Assembly (NCBI RefSeq): GCF_001404985.1
Contig: NZ_JRLF01000012.1
Span: 310,001-374,000, forward strand
Direction: 5' to 3'
DNA length: 64,000 nt
From: Flavobacterium aquidurense
GTDB lineage: Bacteria; Bacteroidota; Bacteroidia; Flavobacteriales; Flavobacteriaceae
Program-made: the position numbers and the translations under genes
Part shown: one piece after another, positions 44,039-51,544 of the stretch
How the letters are laid out: every line of letters begins with the position of its first letter
Position numbering within the stretch: position 1 is the first letter of the stretch
The notes under the pieces: generated by a model
Databases searched by the model: none
What the model was told of the DNA's origin: nothing
What the model saw: the letters and a program-made list of their open reading frames with translations, nothing else

Positions 44039-44341
44039 TTAATAAATGATAAAATCATCTTCAATAATCATGTAATCAATTCCTGAGAAGTTATCCAGTA
44101 AATATTGCTCTTCATCAGAAATGGCCGTTGCAGGTTTTAAGTTTCTCGAATTATAATATTCGACAATATCCTTTTTAAACGCTTCTCTGCCTATTTTTAA
44201 ATCTTCGTATACAGAAATGTCATCTGTCAGGTTAAACTGGTCATTGTCTTCTAAAAGGTCGAATACTTTTTCGATACTTCCATACTCTTGTAAAGAGATG
44301 TCAAAAATGTTTTGGTTTTCTTGTGGTTTAATAGTTTCCAT
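44039..44341 (-). CDS. Tail protein X-like (LysM-type) protein, 100 aa
   Basis: The start at 44341 (METIKPQENQNIFDIS) is chosen because the Met at 44371 would give a longer overlap with the preceding gene; the chosen start overlaps by 14 bp. 'QNIFDISLQEYGSIEKVFDLLEDN' matches the short LysM-like fold of gpX-type proteins that fix the hub to the tube. No signal peptide. Confidence 0.65.
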   Translation of the reverse strand: METIKPQENQNIFDISLQEYGSIEKVFDLLEDNDQFNLTDDISVYEDLKIGREAFKKDIVEYYNSRNLKPATAISDEEQYLLDNFSGIDYMIIEDDFIIY

Positions 44342-44615
44342 CGATTTTAATGTTTTGTAAATCGTTGACATCTAATGTTTTTACATAAAAATTGTCATAC
44401 GATAATTGTTTGTCTATTTCGTTTTCTAGTCTAAGCCTGGAGGTTGCGTCCGGGCTGTTAATGTATTTTTTTATTCCTACTCCCAGAATAGGAAACTCTT
44501 TATAACTTCCTTTCTGGCTTAACAATAGATGTTCTATATTTTGCTGATCTGCCTCATTAATGGCGAAATCTCCATTTGTAATTAACAAGTCTTCATCTAT
44601 GATAAAATCTTTCAT
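44328..44615 (-). CDS. gp25/GpW-like baseplate protein
   Basis: A 95-residue protein with the gp25 family pattern: 'DLLITNGDFAINEADQQNIEHLLLSQKGSYKEFPILGVGIKKYI' followed by a short beta strand pair. It builds the inner wedge core. It is the first gene after the third UAS-type promoter (44705-44769) and overlaps the next gene by 14 bp. Confidence 0.85.
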   Translation of the reverse strand: MKDFIIDEDLLITNGDFAINEADQQNIEHLLLSQKGSYKEFPILGVGIKKYINSPDATSRLRLENEIDKQLSYDNFYVKTLDVNDLQNIKIDGNY

Positions 44616-44704
44616 ATGTCGTTATTATTTATTGTTTTTATTAATTAATATCTCTCTTGAATTTGCGCGCCATACTCAAAAGATGATGTTTTGTTTTGAT
44701 ACTG

Positions 44705-44769
44705 TAAAAATACGCCATGCATTGCCTTTTACCAAGATTTTGAGGGGTAGTAATCAGTAGTTTCAGTAA
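44705..44769 (-). promoter_or_regulatory. Tail-cluster promoter P1 with 15-bp upstream activator-like site
   Basis: On the minus strand: TTACTGAAACTACTG (44769-44755), TTG (44735-44733), 20 bp, TATTTTTA (44712-44705). It drives the baseplate-fibre-holin genes from 44615 leftward. The 15-mer to -7 offset is 57 bp, equal or within one base of the other three copies. The ends TTTTTA instead of TTTG make the -7 box weak, fitting a need for an activator. Confidence 0.75.
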
Positions 44770-44838
44770 GTTGATTGTGTTTTAAATTGTTGTTATTTAA
44801 TGTTTTATATTCTTGTTTCGGAATTAAAATCAGGATTT

Positions 44839-45174
44839 TTAAACACTAGGAATAATGAGGTCGATAATCACTTTAAAAATTATTTTCAGGATATTATTTT
44901 TAATAGCATTCAGCTTTATTTTAGAAATTCCGGTAGTTTGAAGCGCTTGTAATGACACTAAATCAAGCTGACTTTTTAAAAGCCATTCCAATTCTTCTTC
45001 TGTAAGATTTCCGGAAGCAAAAAGACTCATCCAGCGTTCCAGTTTTTCTTTGGATTTTTCCAGAAATTCGTTTAAATCTTTCTCTAATTCGGCTTTATTA
45101 TCTTTATAACTTTTTGTTATAATCGTTTTTAGTTTACTTTTTAACTCTTCTATAAGTTGCTCGCTATTCATCAT
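44839..45174 (-). CDS. Small helical protein of the lysis region, 111 aa
   Basis: Not recognised. The first 70 residues are charged, probably coiled coil ('LKSKLKTIITKSYKDNKAELEKDLNEFLEKSKEKLERW'). The C-terminal 25 residues are hydrophobic (NILKIIFKVIIDLIIPSV), so it may insert in or lie on a membrane. It follows the lipoprotein gene by 1 bp and the endolysin gene closely, hence a possible lysis accessory. Confidence 0.55.
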   Translation of the reverse strand: MMNSEQLIEELKSKLKTIITKSYKDNKAELEKDLNEFLEKSKEKLERWMSLFASGNLTEEELEWLLKSQLDLVSLQALQTTGISKIKLNAIKNNILKIIFKVIIDLIIPSV

Positions 45175-45175
45175 T

Positions 45176-45646
45176 TTAAGTGTTACTGTTGATTAAATCT
45201 AAAAGTGCATCCTTCGCCTCTTTGTCTTTTTTAATTTCATATTGAATCAGTAAATCCAAAGCATCTAAAACCTGTTTTTTAGATTCTTCTATAAAAACCG
45301 TAGATAAAATAACTTTCGTTTCCCAACGCTTGAAAAAACCGGATAAAAGATTTTTTTCTTTATTGGTTAGAATTTTCCACATCTCAAAAGAGATATCATT
45401 ATTGGGCTTGTTTTTTTCGTATTCGACCAATTTTTCGATGTTAAGTTGTAAAGTTTCAACCTCTTCTTTGTGAGTAACATAAGGTGTAATTGCTTTAGCC
45501 ATTAATTTAGAAGTTTCTACTTTTAACTCTGTTGCTTTTTGATATGAATAAGGATCAAATAGTGCAGTTCTGGTTGAGGTACAGGAGCTAATTGCAAAAG
45601 TTATGGCAATTAAAAATACAATATGCTTTAGTTTTAAATATTTCAT
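45176..45646 (-). CDS. Small lipoprotein of the lysis cassette, spanin-like by position
   Basis: A 156-residue lipoprotein with signal 'LKHIVFLIAITFAISSC' (lipobox SSC, Cys near 22) and a long helical mature part. It starts 4 bp after the endolysin gene. An outer-membrane lipoprotein directly behind an endolysin is the arrangement of o-spanins, which break the outer membrane at lysis, but sequence similarity to spanins is not something I can show. Confidence 0.6.
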   Translation of the reverse strand: MKYLKLKHIVFLIAITFAISSCTSTRTALFDPYSYQKATELKVETSKLMAKAITPYVTHKEEVETLQLNIEKLVEYEKNKPNNDISFEMWKILTNKEKNLLSGFFKRWETKVILSTVFIEESKKQVLDALDLLIQYEIKKDKEAKDALLDLINSNT

Positions 45647-45650
45647 CTGA

Positions 45651-46133
45651 TTATTTGTATAAGATTACGTAGTTTTTTTTGTCTCGTTTTAGTTTGCTGA
45701 GTACTTTCCAGTCGCTATATCCTTTTTTATCAAAATGCGGAAGATCTTTAAAGGTTTTCCAGTCTCCGCCCCAGTTCCAGTTGTATTTGGTAAAGATTTT
45801 GACACATTCCTGCCAATCCGAGATTTGATCTTTATCCCAGTCTTTTGCCGTATCCCACGAAGCCGTTTTGCCATCAATAATGAGGCAAATATCTACCGCA
45901 AAGCCATAATTGTGAATCGATTGTCCGCCTTTTGCATTTGTAACTTTTTTTCCGGGTTTCGTTCTTCCAAAAGCATACAGATCTTCTTGTTCCTGAAATG
46001 ATCTGAGTCCTTGCGTAATGCGAACTTTAGCCTTTCCGGTTAAGGCAAGATCACATTCCTCAATAATTTTGGTAACTTCTTCCCTGACCGAAGGATGAAG
46101 CAAATCAATGTGTTTTTTTGTTGTTTGATCCAT
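45651..46133 (-). CDS. M15-family peptidoglycan peptidase (endolysin)
   Basis: A zinc peptidase of the VanY/CwlK (L-alanyl-D-glutamate endopeptidase) type, 160 residues from the start at 46133 (MDQTTKK); an upstream Met at 46157 adds eight residues. Zinc-site motifs are 'RITQGLRSFQEQEDLYAFGR', 'SIHNYGFAVDI' (His and Asp ligands) and 'LPHFD' (third ligand His). There is no signal peptide, so it needs the holin to reach the wall. It releases the particles by lysis. Confidence 0.88.
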   Translation of the reverse strand: MDQTTKKHIDLLHPSVREEVTKIIEECDLALTGKAKVRITQGLRSFQEQEDLYAFGRTKPGKKVTNAKGGQSIHNYGFAVDICLIIDGKTASWDTAKDWDKDQISDWQECVKIFTKYNWNWGGDWKTFKDLPHFDKKGYSDWKVLSKLKRDKKNYVILYK

Positions 46134-46449
46134 ATTTGTATGTATTAATGATTTCAAATTTTGAGAATAAAAAACCTTTCCTGATTGTTTTAAGACAACC
46201 AGTTTTTTTAGTATTTAGTAAGATTTTTTGTGTTTTGAGATTTATTTAAGATGAAAGAATTTCGTAAATAAATGCTGAAAAATTAGTTGTTTTATAATCA
46301 GATTTAAAAAAGTAAGATACGTATTAGAAATACTATAAAACGATATCATAACAAAGTTATTATTAATGTTATCTTGTTTTAAGTCATATGTTTATGTGTT
46401 TTTTTTGCATGCTTATTTGTATTTTGCGATCTAAAAAAGAGCAAAAAAA

Positions 46450-46485
46450 AGCACCCATTTTTTTGACTCTGAAAAAACGGGTGCT
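46450..46485 (-). terminator. Terminator of the sheath-tube operon
   Basis: AGCACCC and GGGTGCT arms with A/T-rich inner pairing; on the minus strand the stem is followed by TTTTTTTTGC. It lies about 150 bp after the stop of the HExxH gene. A lone -7-like box TAACTTTG (46359-46352) might start transcription of the lysis genes; no -33 box is seen. The rest of 46158-46637 has no gene. Confidence 0.8.
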
Positions 46486-46637
46486 GCAGTTAAGAATATT
46501 AAAAACTTTCTTGCTAAATGAGTACTCCGGACTTCATTTTAAAATGGATCTGTAAAACACTTAATTATTAGGATTTTATAAATCAATTAAATATCTCTTT
46601 ACAGATAAGAATCATTAAAAAAATAAGCAAAAAAAGA

Positions 46638-47513
46638 TTAGTTATCAGAAACGTCTGAGTAATCAATTTTTTCATATTTTCCTTTTTTGTACGTATTCCA
46701 CCATCTGTCGAGTTTTATGATAATAACTTTATCGTTATTTATGTTATTATTAAAAAGCTTTTGAATCATATTTTTTTTTCCTTTTCCATAATGTTTATCA
46801 ACAAATTTTGAAAAGTCTCTAAAAATTCCGGCACCAACTTCTGCTTGTTGTTCCAGTGGAGAAGAATCATGTATAATAGTATCGTATCCAGGTTTTCCCG
46901 TCTTTATATCATCAACTTCGTTTATAGCATCGAGATTAATAATTGCTTCAACAATATAAGCTCCAACAGACCTTGCAATATGTTTTGCTCCGCCATAATC
47001 GTCTAATTGAGGTAAGTGACCAACTTCATGGGCGCTTAATCCAAGAAAGCTCAGAGAGTTTGCCCTTTGATTGTAATATGTTATATTACCTGATTTAGAA
47101 TTATCTCCAGTAGTCAGACCGCCACCGCTTAAATAGCTTTTTTTAAATTCTAAAGTAGTACTTTGTATTGATTTTTTATCTACACCTGAAACTAAATGAA
47201 GTAAATGAACAGCAGCCTTACTAAAACGATATGTAGCTGGTGTTTTAGTTCCGGGAACATAAGATTTTACTTCTATAACGTTAGTAGCATAGCCTTTTAT
47301 AGGTCCATTATTCTTTTTAGGAATAGCAACACTATGGGGTACTACTTTTTTATGTTTTTTTACTATGGAACTTTTAACATATTTAAGCATTTCACCAGCA
47401 TTTTTATCATCTTCAATCTGCTGACGCCAAATGCGAAGCATAATTTGTCTAAAACGGGCCATTTCAGAAGCACTGGTATCTTCAAGTTCTATAATATGTT
47501 TTCTGGTACTCAT
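46638..47513 (-). CDS. HExxH zinc-peptidase-like protein of the tail cluster, candidate payload
   Basis: A 291-residue protein with the motif SAHEVGHLPQL (HEVGH at 162-166) and a plausible third ligand in PLEQQAE (Glu221 or Glu225). This is the gluzincin-like arrangement seen in several toxin-associated domains. It has no signal peptide or membrane segment. It lies last in the operon after sheath, tube and chaperone, where phage clusters usually carry a tape measure, but it is far too short and not helical enough for that. It may be a lumen-loaded effector or a maturation protease. Confidence 0.6.
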   Translation of the reverse strand: MSTRKHIIELEDTSASEMARFRQIMLRIWRQQIEDDKNAGEMLKYVKSSIVKKHKKVVPHSVAIPKKNNGPIKGYATNVIEVKSYVPGTKTPATYRFSKAAVHLLHLVSGVDKKSIQSTTLEFKKSYLSGGGLTTGDNSKSGNITYYNQRANSLSFLGLSAHEVGHLPQLDDYGGAKHIARSVGAYIVEAIINLDAINEVDDIKTGKPGYDTIIHDSSPLEQQAEVGAGIFRDFSKFVDKHYGKGKKNMIQKLFNNNINNDKVIIIKLDRWWNTYKKGKYEKIDYSDVSDN

Positions 47514-47549
47514 TAGGATAGTTTTTTATGAAAGGCAAAAAGGTATTTA

Positions 47550-47894
47550 CTATAGTATTTCTACTTTAACAGGTTTCGGCTGAATATGATCTGAAAATGC
47601 GGTGGTAATGTTGAGACGCAAATCGTCTTCTTGTTCGATTTTGCCATCGCCACCCAAATAGCAGTTTTTAAATAATACTTCCAGCGCTTTAAATTCGTCC
47701 ATTTTCGATGCTTGTAAAACTGCAGAACGAATACTGATATCCGGTTTTTTGAAATAAGCAAAAAGAGTGGTTTCGTCATCATCAGCAATGCTAAGTTTAA
47801 CTACTTTTTTATGCTTGTGTTTCCATTGATTAAACTGTGCCTGGGTAATGTTTCCGTCAAGGACATCGGCAGTTTTTGAGATTGTGTTTTCCAT
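47550..47894 (-). CDS. Tail assembly chaperone-like protein
   Basis: A 114-residue protein with 'FNQWKHKHKKVVKLSIADDDETTLFAYFKKPDISIRSAVLQAS' and 'ALEVLFKNCYLGGDGKIE', the look of gpG/GpE-type tail chaperones of Bacteroidota tails. It follows the tube gene, the usual place. A paralogue-like gene stands at 56897-57367. Strong hairpin 47983-48036 between tube and this gene would lower its expression relative to tube. Confidence 0.65.
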   Translation of the reverse strand: MENTISKTADVLDGNITQAQFNQWKHKHKKVVKLSIADDDETTLFAYFKKPDISIRSAVLQASKMDEFKALEVLFKNCYLGGDGKIEQEDDLRLNITTAFSDHIQPKPVKVEIL

Positions 47895-47982
47895 TTTGAA
47901 ACTTATTATGGGTTGTATGATAGGGGAAATTGATGTCTGATATAGTTGGTGTCTTTTGGTTGTTTTTTAGACACTGGTAAAA

Positions 47983-48036
47983 AAGAGGCTGCCCGAGTTA
48001 TTTTTTTTGAGTTAAATAGCCTCAAAGCAGCCTCTT
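47983..48036 (-). terminator. Attenuating terminator between tube and chaperone genes
   Basis: AAGAGGCTGC and GCAGCCTCTT form a 10-bp stem; on the minus strand it is followed by TTTTTACC. It would end most transcripts after the abundant sheath and tube messages, letting a fraction reach the chaperone and HExxH genes. Confidence 0.75.
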
Positions 48037-48213
48037 GAAGTAGGTTTTCTTTTGTAAACGGACTAATAAAGAGCTTCTGGAATAAGTTTACTTGCAAAAA
48101 TCATGTTGCTTTTGAACTTCTTTTTTGCGTAACGCGTTTGATATTGGGTTTCTCTTTTTAATCGGTTTCAAAGAAAGGGAAGGGAATTATGGTTTTAGGA
48201 ATTTATCGCCAAA

Positions 48214-48639
48214 TTAGTTCCACTCAACGTGAGAACAGATCAAGTCAAAAGAAACTGCAATTTTAGTATCTCCCTGGCTAATTCCTCTGCTGTTTGAGTT
48301 AAACTCACAGTTTCTTACTGTATGCGTAATCACTTCGTTGCTGTCGTCAAGATAACTTACGATGATGCTAAACGGATTAATATCCTGTAATCTTTGTCCT
48401 TTTGGTAAAGCAGCTAAAATAGCTTCAACCTCGTAGTTGTATAAAGTGATTGATGCTTTTGCCTCATATTTTCCTCTACCTCTGTGTACCGGCATATCTC
48501 CGGCTCCGTAATGGTTTTCTTTAGATACTGAGTCACTATAGTTTACAGCTGTAATTCCGGTAACAATGTTACCCGCAATACTTACTTCGATAGATGACCA
48601 GCTGTGTTGTTGTCCGTTAATTAATGGTAATTTATTCAT
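48214..48639 (-). CDS. Tail tube protein
   Basis: A 141-residue beta-rich protein ('SIEVSIAGNIVTGITAVNYSDSVSKENHYGAGDMPVHRGRGKYEAKASITLYNYEVEAIL' and a C-terminal 'ISQGDTKIAVSFDLICSHVEWN') with the features of small tube proteins: short length, gene directly after the sheath, no signal. It polymerises into the inner tube driven out on contraction. Confidence 0.82.
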   Translation of the reverse strand: MNKLPLINGQQHSWSSIEVSIAGNIVTGITAVNYSDSVSKENHYGAGDMPVHRGRGKYEAKASITLYNYEVEAILAALPKGQRLQDINPFSIIVSYLDDSNEVITHTVRNCEFNSNSRGISQGDTKIAVSFDLICSHVEWN

Positions 48640-48779
48640 ATGTATCTTGATTTGTTTTTATTAATCCTGATAACGTTCAGGAGCTATCACCTTTTGTTTA
48701 TTTTGTTTTTTAACAATTGAATTGGGGTGATATTATTGGTGAATTTTTATTGTTTTTGAATTATAGGAAATTCAATAAA

Positions 48780-50096
48780 TTATGCTTTTTCGATTCCAAA
48801 AGGATTTTTGAATCCTAAATCGACAGTAATTTTACGGGCAGTTCCAATAGGAGTAATTTCTGCTTTTACTTTTAATTCTGATGTTGCCAAAATGTTTTGT
48901 TTTGGATCTACATACACATCAAAGTCAGAAACTTCCTGGTTAGCAACCATTCCTTCCAAAGCACTTCTGCACAATCCTTCAAAGCTTTTTGAAACGGATT
49001 GAGGTAATTTTCCATCAATATCTACTAAAACCGGAGAAGCTAATTTTGGTAACAAAGCAGTACGCAATAAACGGGTTGCTTTATTGATTGTACGGTTGTT
49101 TTCTACATAAGCAAAGTCAGATGTTCCTGTAGTACAAGTGTGGCTGTCATTAAAATAAACACCTGCTAAACCGGTATGTGTTTTTGCAAAAATGAATCTG
49201 TTGTCGTTTAGCTCGCTTAAAGTTCCAAGAGTTTTGATTTCTTGTCCGCCAATAAAACCTGCTTTTGAAAAACCTTCTCCGGTAAGATTAAATTTTTCGA
49301 TCCAGGCAATGTTTTCAGATACTTTTGCTCTTGATACAGCTCCTAGTGCCAAACCAACCGCTGCTGTGTTTTTGTACACCTCTCTAAAAGTGAATTCAAG
49401 AAAAGCACCATCTTCTTCTTTGTAACCATCTTTGGTTCTTACGTTAAAAACATTCGTATCTTCTATTCGAGCCACTTTCTCTCCTGGAGCCAGATTGTAA
49501 ACCGTATTATCGTCCTCTCTCACTAACTTTTGTTCAAGCGCTTTCTCAACATCCATAGCAACTACTACAGATACGTTTTCAGCATTAAATTCAGCTAAGC
49601 TTGTAGCTGAATCAGCATCAAAACCTTTTCCTTCCAGAATAACTTCAAAAGGCATATAGTCAGTATATGCAAGTTCTGCTTGTGTTTGAGCTGTTTCGAC
49701 TGCTGTTTTTGTTTGTGCAAAAGTGGTAGCTCCGGAATAGATAATTGCCATTTGACGAATGTTTCCATTGGCTTTTTCCTGCATATCCATTGCTTTTCCT
49801 GCAATCTCTGCGTATGAAGCTCCTGTAGATGCCATGATGTACAAGTCTCCGGAAGGGTTCATTCTAAAAAATTGTTGAATTTGGTAATACGCTGATTGTC
49901 CATTTACATCATAATCAGCAGTAATTCCTAATGCTTCAGCATCTTCTACAGAAACCAGGCGCTCAATTTTGTTTACTGTTAATTTTGTAGTTGCAACACC
50001 GTCAAAAAGTAATCCTGAAACCATATCCTGGTCTGGATTTCTTCTTCCTAATCCGCCTGATAGTTTGTTAATCACTACATCGTTTAATGTACTCAT
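48780..50096 (-). CDS. Contractile tail sheath protein (DUF2586-like)
   Basis: A 438-residue protein. The N-terminus 'LNDVVINKLSGGLGRRNPDQDMVSGLLFDG' and the C-terminal 'ASPVLVDIDGKLPQSVSKSFEGLCRSALEGM' with 'SELKVKAEITPIGTARKITVDLGFKNPF' are those of the Mu-like/DUF2586 sheath group. The sheath stores the energy of the contractile particle. It is the first gene after promoter P2 (50336-50400) and is followed by the tube gene. Confidence 0.88.
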   Translation of the reverse strand: MSTLNDVVINKLSGGLGRRNPDQDMVSGLLFDGVATTKLTVNKIERLVSVEDAEALGITADYDVNGQSAYYQIQQFFRMNPSGDLYIMASTGASYAEIAGKAMDMQEKANGNIRQMAIIYSGATTFAQTKTAVETAQTQAELAYTDYMPFEVILEGKGFDADSATSLAEFNAENVSVVVAMDVEKALEQKLVREDDNTVYNLAPGEKVARIEDTNVFNVRTKDGYKEEDGAFLEFTFREVYKNTAAVGLALGAVSRAKVSENIAWIEKFNLTGEGFSKAGFIGGQEIKTLGTLSELNDNRFIFAKTHTGLAGVYFNDSHTCTTGTSDFAYVENNRTINKATRLLRTALLPKLASPVLVDIDGKLPQSVSKSFEGLCRSALEGMVANQEVSDFDVYVDPKQNILATSELKVKAEITPIGTARKITVDLGFKNPFGIEKA

Positions 50097-50335
50097 AATA
50101 TAAAAATGTTTAATTGTTTAAAATTTGTTTTTGTTTTTTTGCTTGAAAAAAGGCAAAAAAAGGACTGTAACAAGTTGCTAAGCTTATTATTATCAATGAT
50201 TTAATTTTTTTTAAAAAGTATTCGTAATCTGGAATCCAAAAAGTAGATTGATATTTTTTGGACGTTTATAAAAACTGGTTTTTCAATTGAATTTTGCTCT
50301 TGGCCAAGAGATAAATTTGCTTTTGATATCGAGTA

Positions 50336-50400
50336 CAAATTTAAGGTTCAAGGTTGCTTTTTCCAATTTTTTTGATCTTCAAAGCCAGTAGTTTCAGTGC
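50336..50400 (-). promoter_or_regulatory. Tail-cluster promoter P2 (sheath) with upstream activator-like site
   Basis: On the minus strand: GCACTGAAACTACTG (50400-50386), TTG (50366-50364), 20 bp, TAAATTTG (50343-50336), a consensus -7 box. It starts the sheath-tube operon with a leader of about 230 bases. The stretch 50097-50335 contains no gene. The 15-mer begins right at the stop codon of a small HTH gene. Confidence 0.78.
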
Positions 50401-50401
50401 T

Positions 50402-50581
50402 TTAAGCTCTGGCCTCTGTAGCGAGTCCTTCATTTATAATAGTATAAATAGTACGCTCTGTGAGGAACAAAGTATCTGAAAGTTCAGACACTACAACTTT
50501 CATTTGTTTAGCTTGATTTCTATTTAGGTAGTTGATCACATAATCTCTCCTTTTGTCTAATAGTGTTCTGCTTCTTTTCAT
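50402..50581 (-). CDS. Small helix-turn-helix protein, 59 aa
   Basis: This short frame reads MKRSRTLLDKRRDYVINYLN, then RNQAKQMKVVVSELSDTLFL, then TERTIYTIINEGLATEARA. It has a basic N-terminus and a clear helix-turn-helix: 'VVVSELSDTLFLTERTIYTII', with TERTIYTII as recognition helix. It is codon-normal, free of stops, and placed between the tail completion gene (about 100 bp away) and promoter P2. It is co-directional with the tail genes and expressed from P3. It is a candidate regulator of the cluster, possibly the factor for the 15-bp sites; that link is conjecture. Confidence 0.7.
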   Translation of the reverse strand: MKRSRTLLDKRRDYVINYLNRNQAKQMKVVVSELSDTLFLTERTIYTIINEGLATEARA

Positions 50582-50684
50582 TTTTGGGGTTTTAATAAGG
50601 ATGGGTTAATTTTATTTAAGATTTGGTTTTGTATGCTGTGGTATTGTTATGCCATTTATCTGTAAACTAATAGACCGTTTTAGA

Positions 50685-51260
50685 TTATCTTGTGGTATTT
50701 AAATCTATATTTTCTTCAACTTGATTAGGGTTGATTCCTATTATTCCAGAAGTTAAGTCATATCCTAATTCTTCTAATGCTTCATTGCTTAAGCCATTAT
50801 TAAAAAGAATGTATTTCTTTTTTAAGATGTTTTCAATTAATGTGGTTTTATAAGTGATCTCCCAAATAAAATGATCATTTTTATTCCAGTATACTTCCTC
50901 ATTGATATATTGCTTTTCTTTTACTTTAAAAGTCGAATTGGTATCGATAAAAGCATTATTGCTGGTTGCAGACAAGACGGCTTTGTCTAAGCGATGTGCA
51001 ATCTCGAATACCTCTTCGTAACTTGTTGATGAAATTGTACCAATAGGTAATACAACGTACAAACAAAAAGAGACATCTGCTTTATAGTTTTTTTCAGAAG
51101 ATGTTTGCCAGGAAATAGTATCATATTTAAACATTACTAAAGGCGCTTCAATTGCAGTTTTAAAAACGGCATCACTGTAAAGCTGTACTGTTAGCGCATT
51201 AGTAGAAAACTCAGTTTCGATTGCGCTCTTTTTCTCGTTATAAAATTCTTTTAAAATCAT
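50685..51260 (-). CDS. Tail completion / terminator-like protein, 191 aa
   Basis: The start at 51260 (MILKEFYNEKKSAIE) is chosen because the -7 box of promoter P3 (51287-51280) lies just upstream, so the Met at 51314 would be before the transcript. The body 'YEEVFEIAHRLDKAVLSATSNNAFIDTNSTFKVKEKQYINEEVYWNKNDHFIWEITYKTTL' recalls Mu gp37-like and other tail-terminator proteins, which cap the sheath and tube. It is the first tail gene to the left of the repressor, upstream of the sheath as in Mu-like order. Confidence 0.65.
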   Translation of the reverse strand: MILKEFYNEKKSAIETEFSTNALTVQLYSDAVFKTAIEAPLVMFKYDTISWQTSSEKNYKADVSFCLYVVLPIGTISSTSYEEVFEIAHRLDKAVLSATSNNAFIDTNSTFKVKEKQYINEEVYWNKNDHFIWEITYKTTLIENILKKKYILFNNGLSNEALEELGYDLTSGIIGINPNQVEENIDLNTTR

Positions 51261-51279
51261 ATGATGGATTATTTTTTTA

Positions 51280-51345
51280 CAAATATACAACATATGTTTT
51301 AAAATATACAACATATTGAGACGAAAAATGCAATAGTTTCAGTAA
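51280..51345 (-). promoter_or_regulatory. Tail-cluster promoter P3 with activator-like site and overlapping operators
   Basis: On the minus strand: TTACTGAAACTATTG (51345-51331), TTG (51311-51309), 21 bp, TATATTTG (51287-51280). Unlike the other three, it is overlapped by two 15-bp direct repeats AAATATACAACATAT (51281-51295 and 51302-51316, 21 bp apart), the probable repressor sites. This makes P3 the best candidate for the switch promoter. Confidence 0.75.
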
Positions 51346-51516
51346 TATGATTTGTATTTTTAGATCATATGTTCTAGTAATACAATAAGAAAGAGGTTAC
51401 AAATGTATTGAAAATCAGTTGTTTTGTAAAAAATACTTCAAAGAATGCGATTATTTGTATAATATTATTTAGTTTTGCAACATATAGTGGAATGTTTGAT
51501 AATTTTCAAAACATAT
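51281..51516. promoter_or_regulatory. Operator array between repressor and tail genes (AACATAT sites)
   Basis: AACATAT occurs at 51289-51295, 51310-51316, 51479-51485 and 51510-51516, and in reverse within CATATGTT at 51366-51373. The first is part of the palindrome AACATATGTT (51289-51298). The two near 51290 cover P3; the two near 51480-51516 cover the start region of the repressor message, next to a -7-like TAGTTTTG (51470-51477). The arrangement is that of a phage-type switch. Confidence 0.6.
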
Positions 51517-51544
51517 TACATAAAAATATAAATGCAATTAAAAC

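Noticed and set aside
47906..48097. 63-residue minus-strand frame between tube and chaperone genes
   Set aside because: It is a read-through of the intergenic hairpin (AAGAGGCTGC/GCAGCCTCTT) and its flanks, has no plausible start context and looks like no protein family.
51261..51314. N-terminal extension MLYILKHMLYICKKII of the tail completion protein
   Set aside because: The extension is translated from the operator direct repeats and the -33/-7 boxes of promoter P3, so it would lie upstream of the transcript.
51455..51477. TTG ... TAGTTTTG as a complete repressor promoter
   Set aside because: The spacing is only 12 bp, too short for the Bacteroidota consensus; only the -7-like box is kept as a weak hint within the operator array entry.
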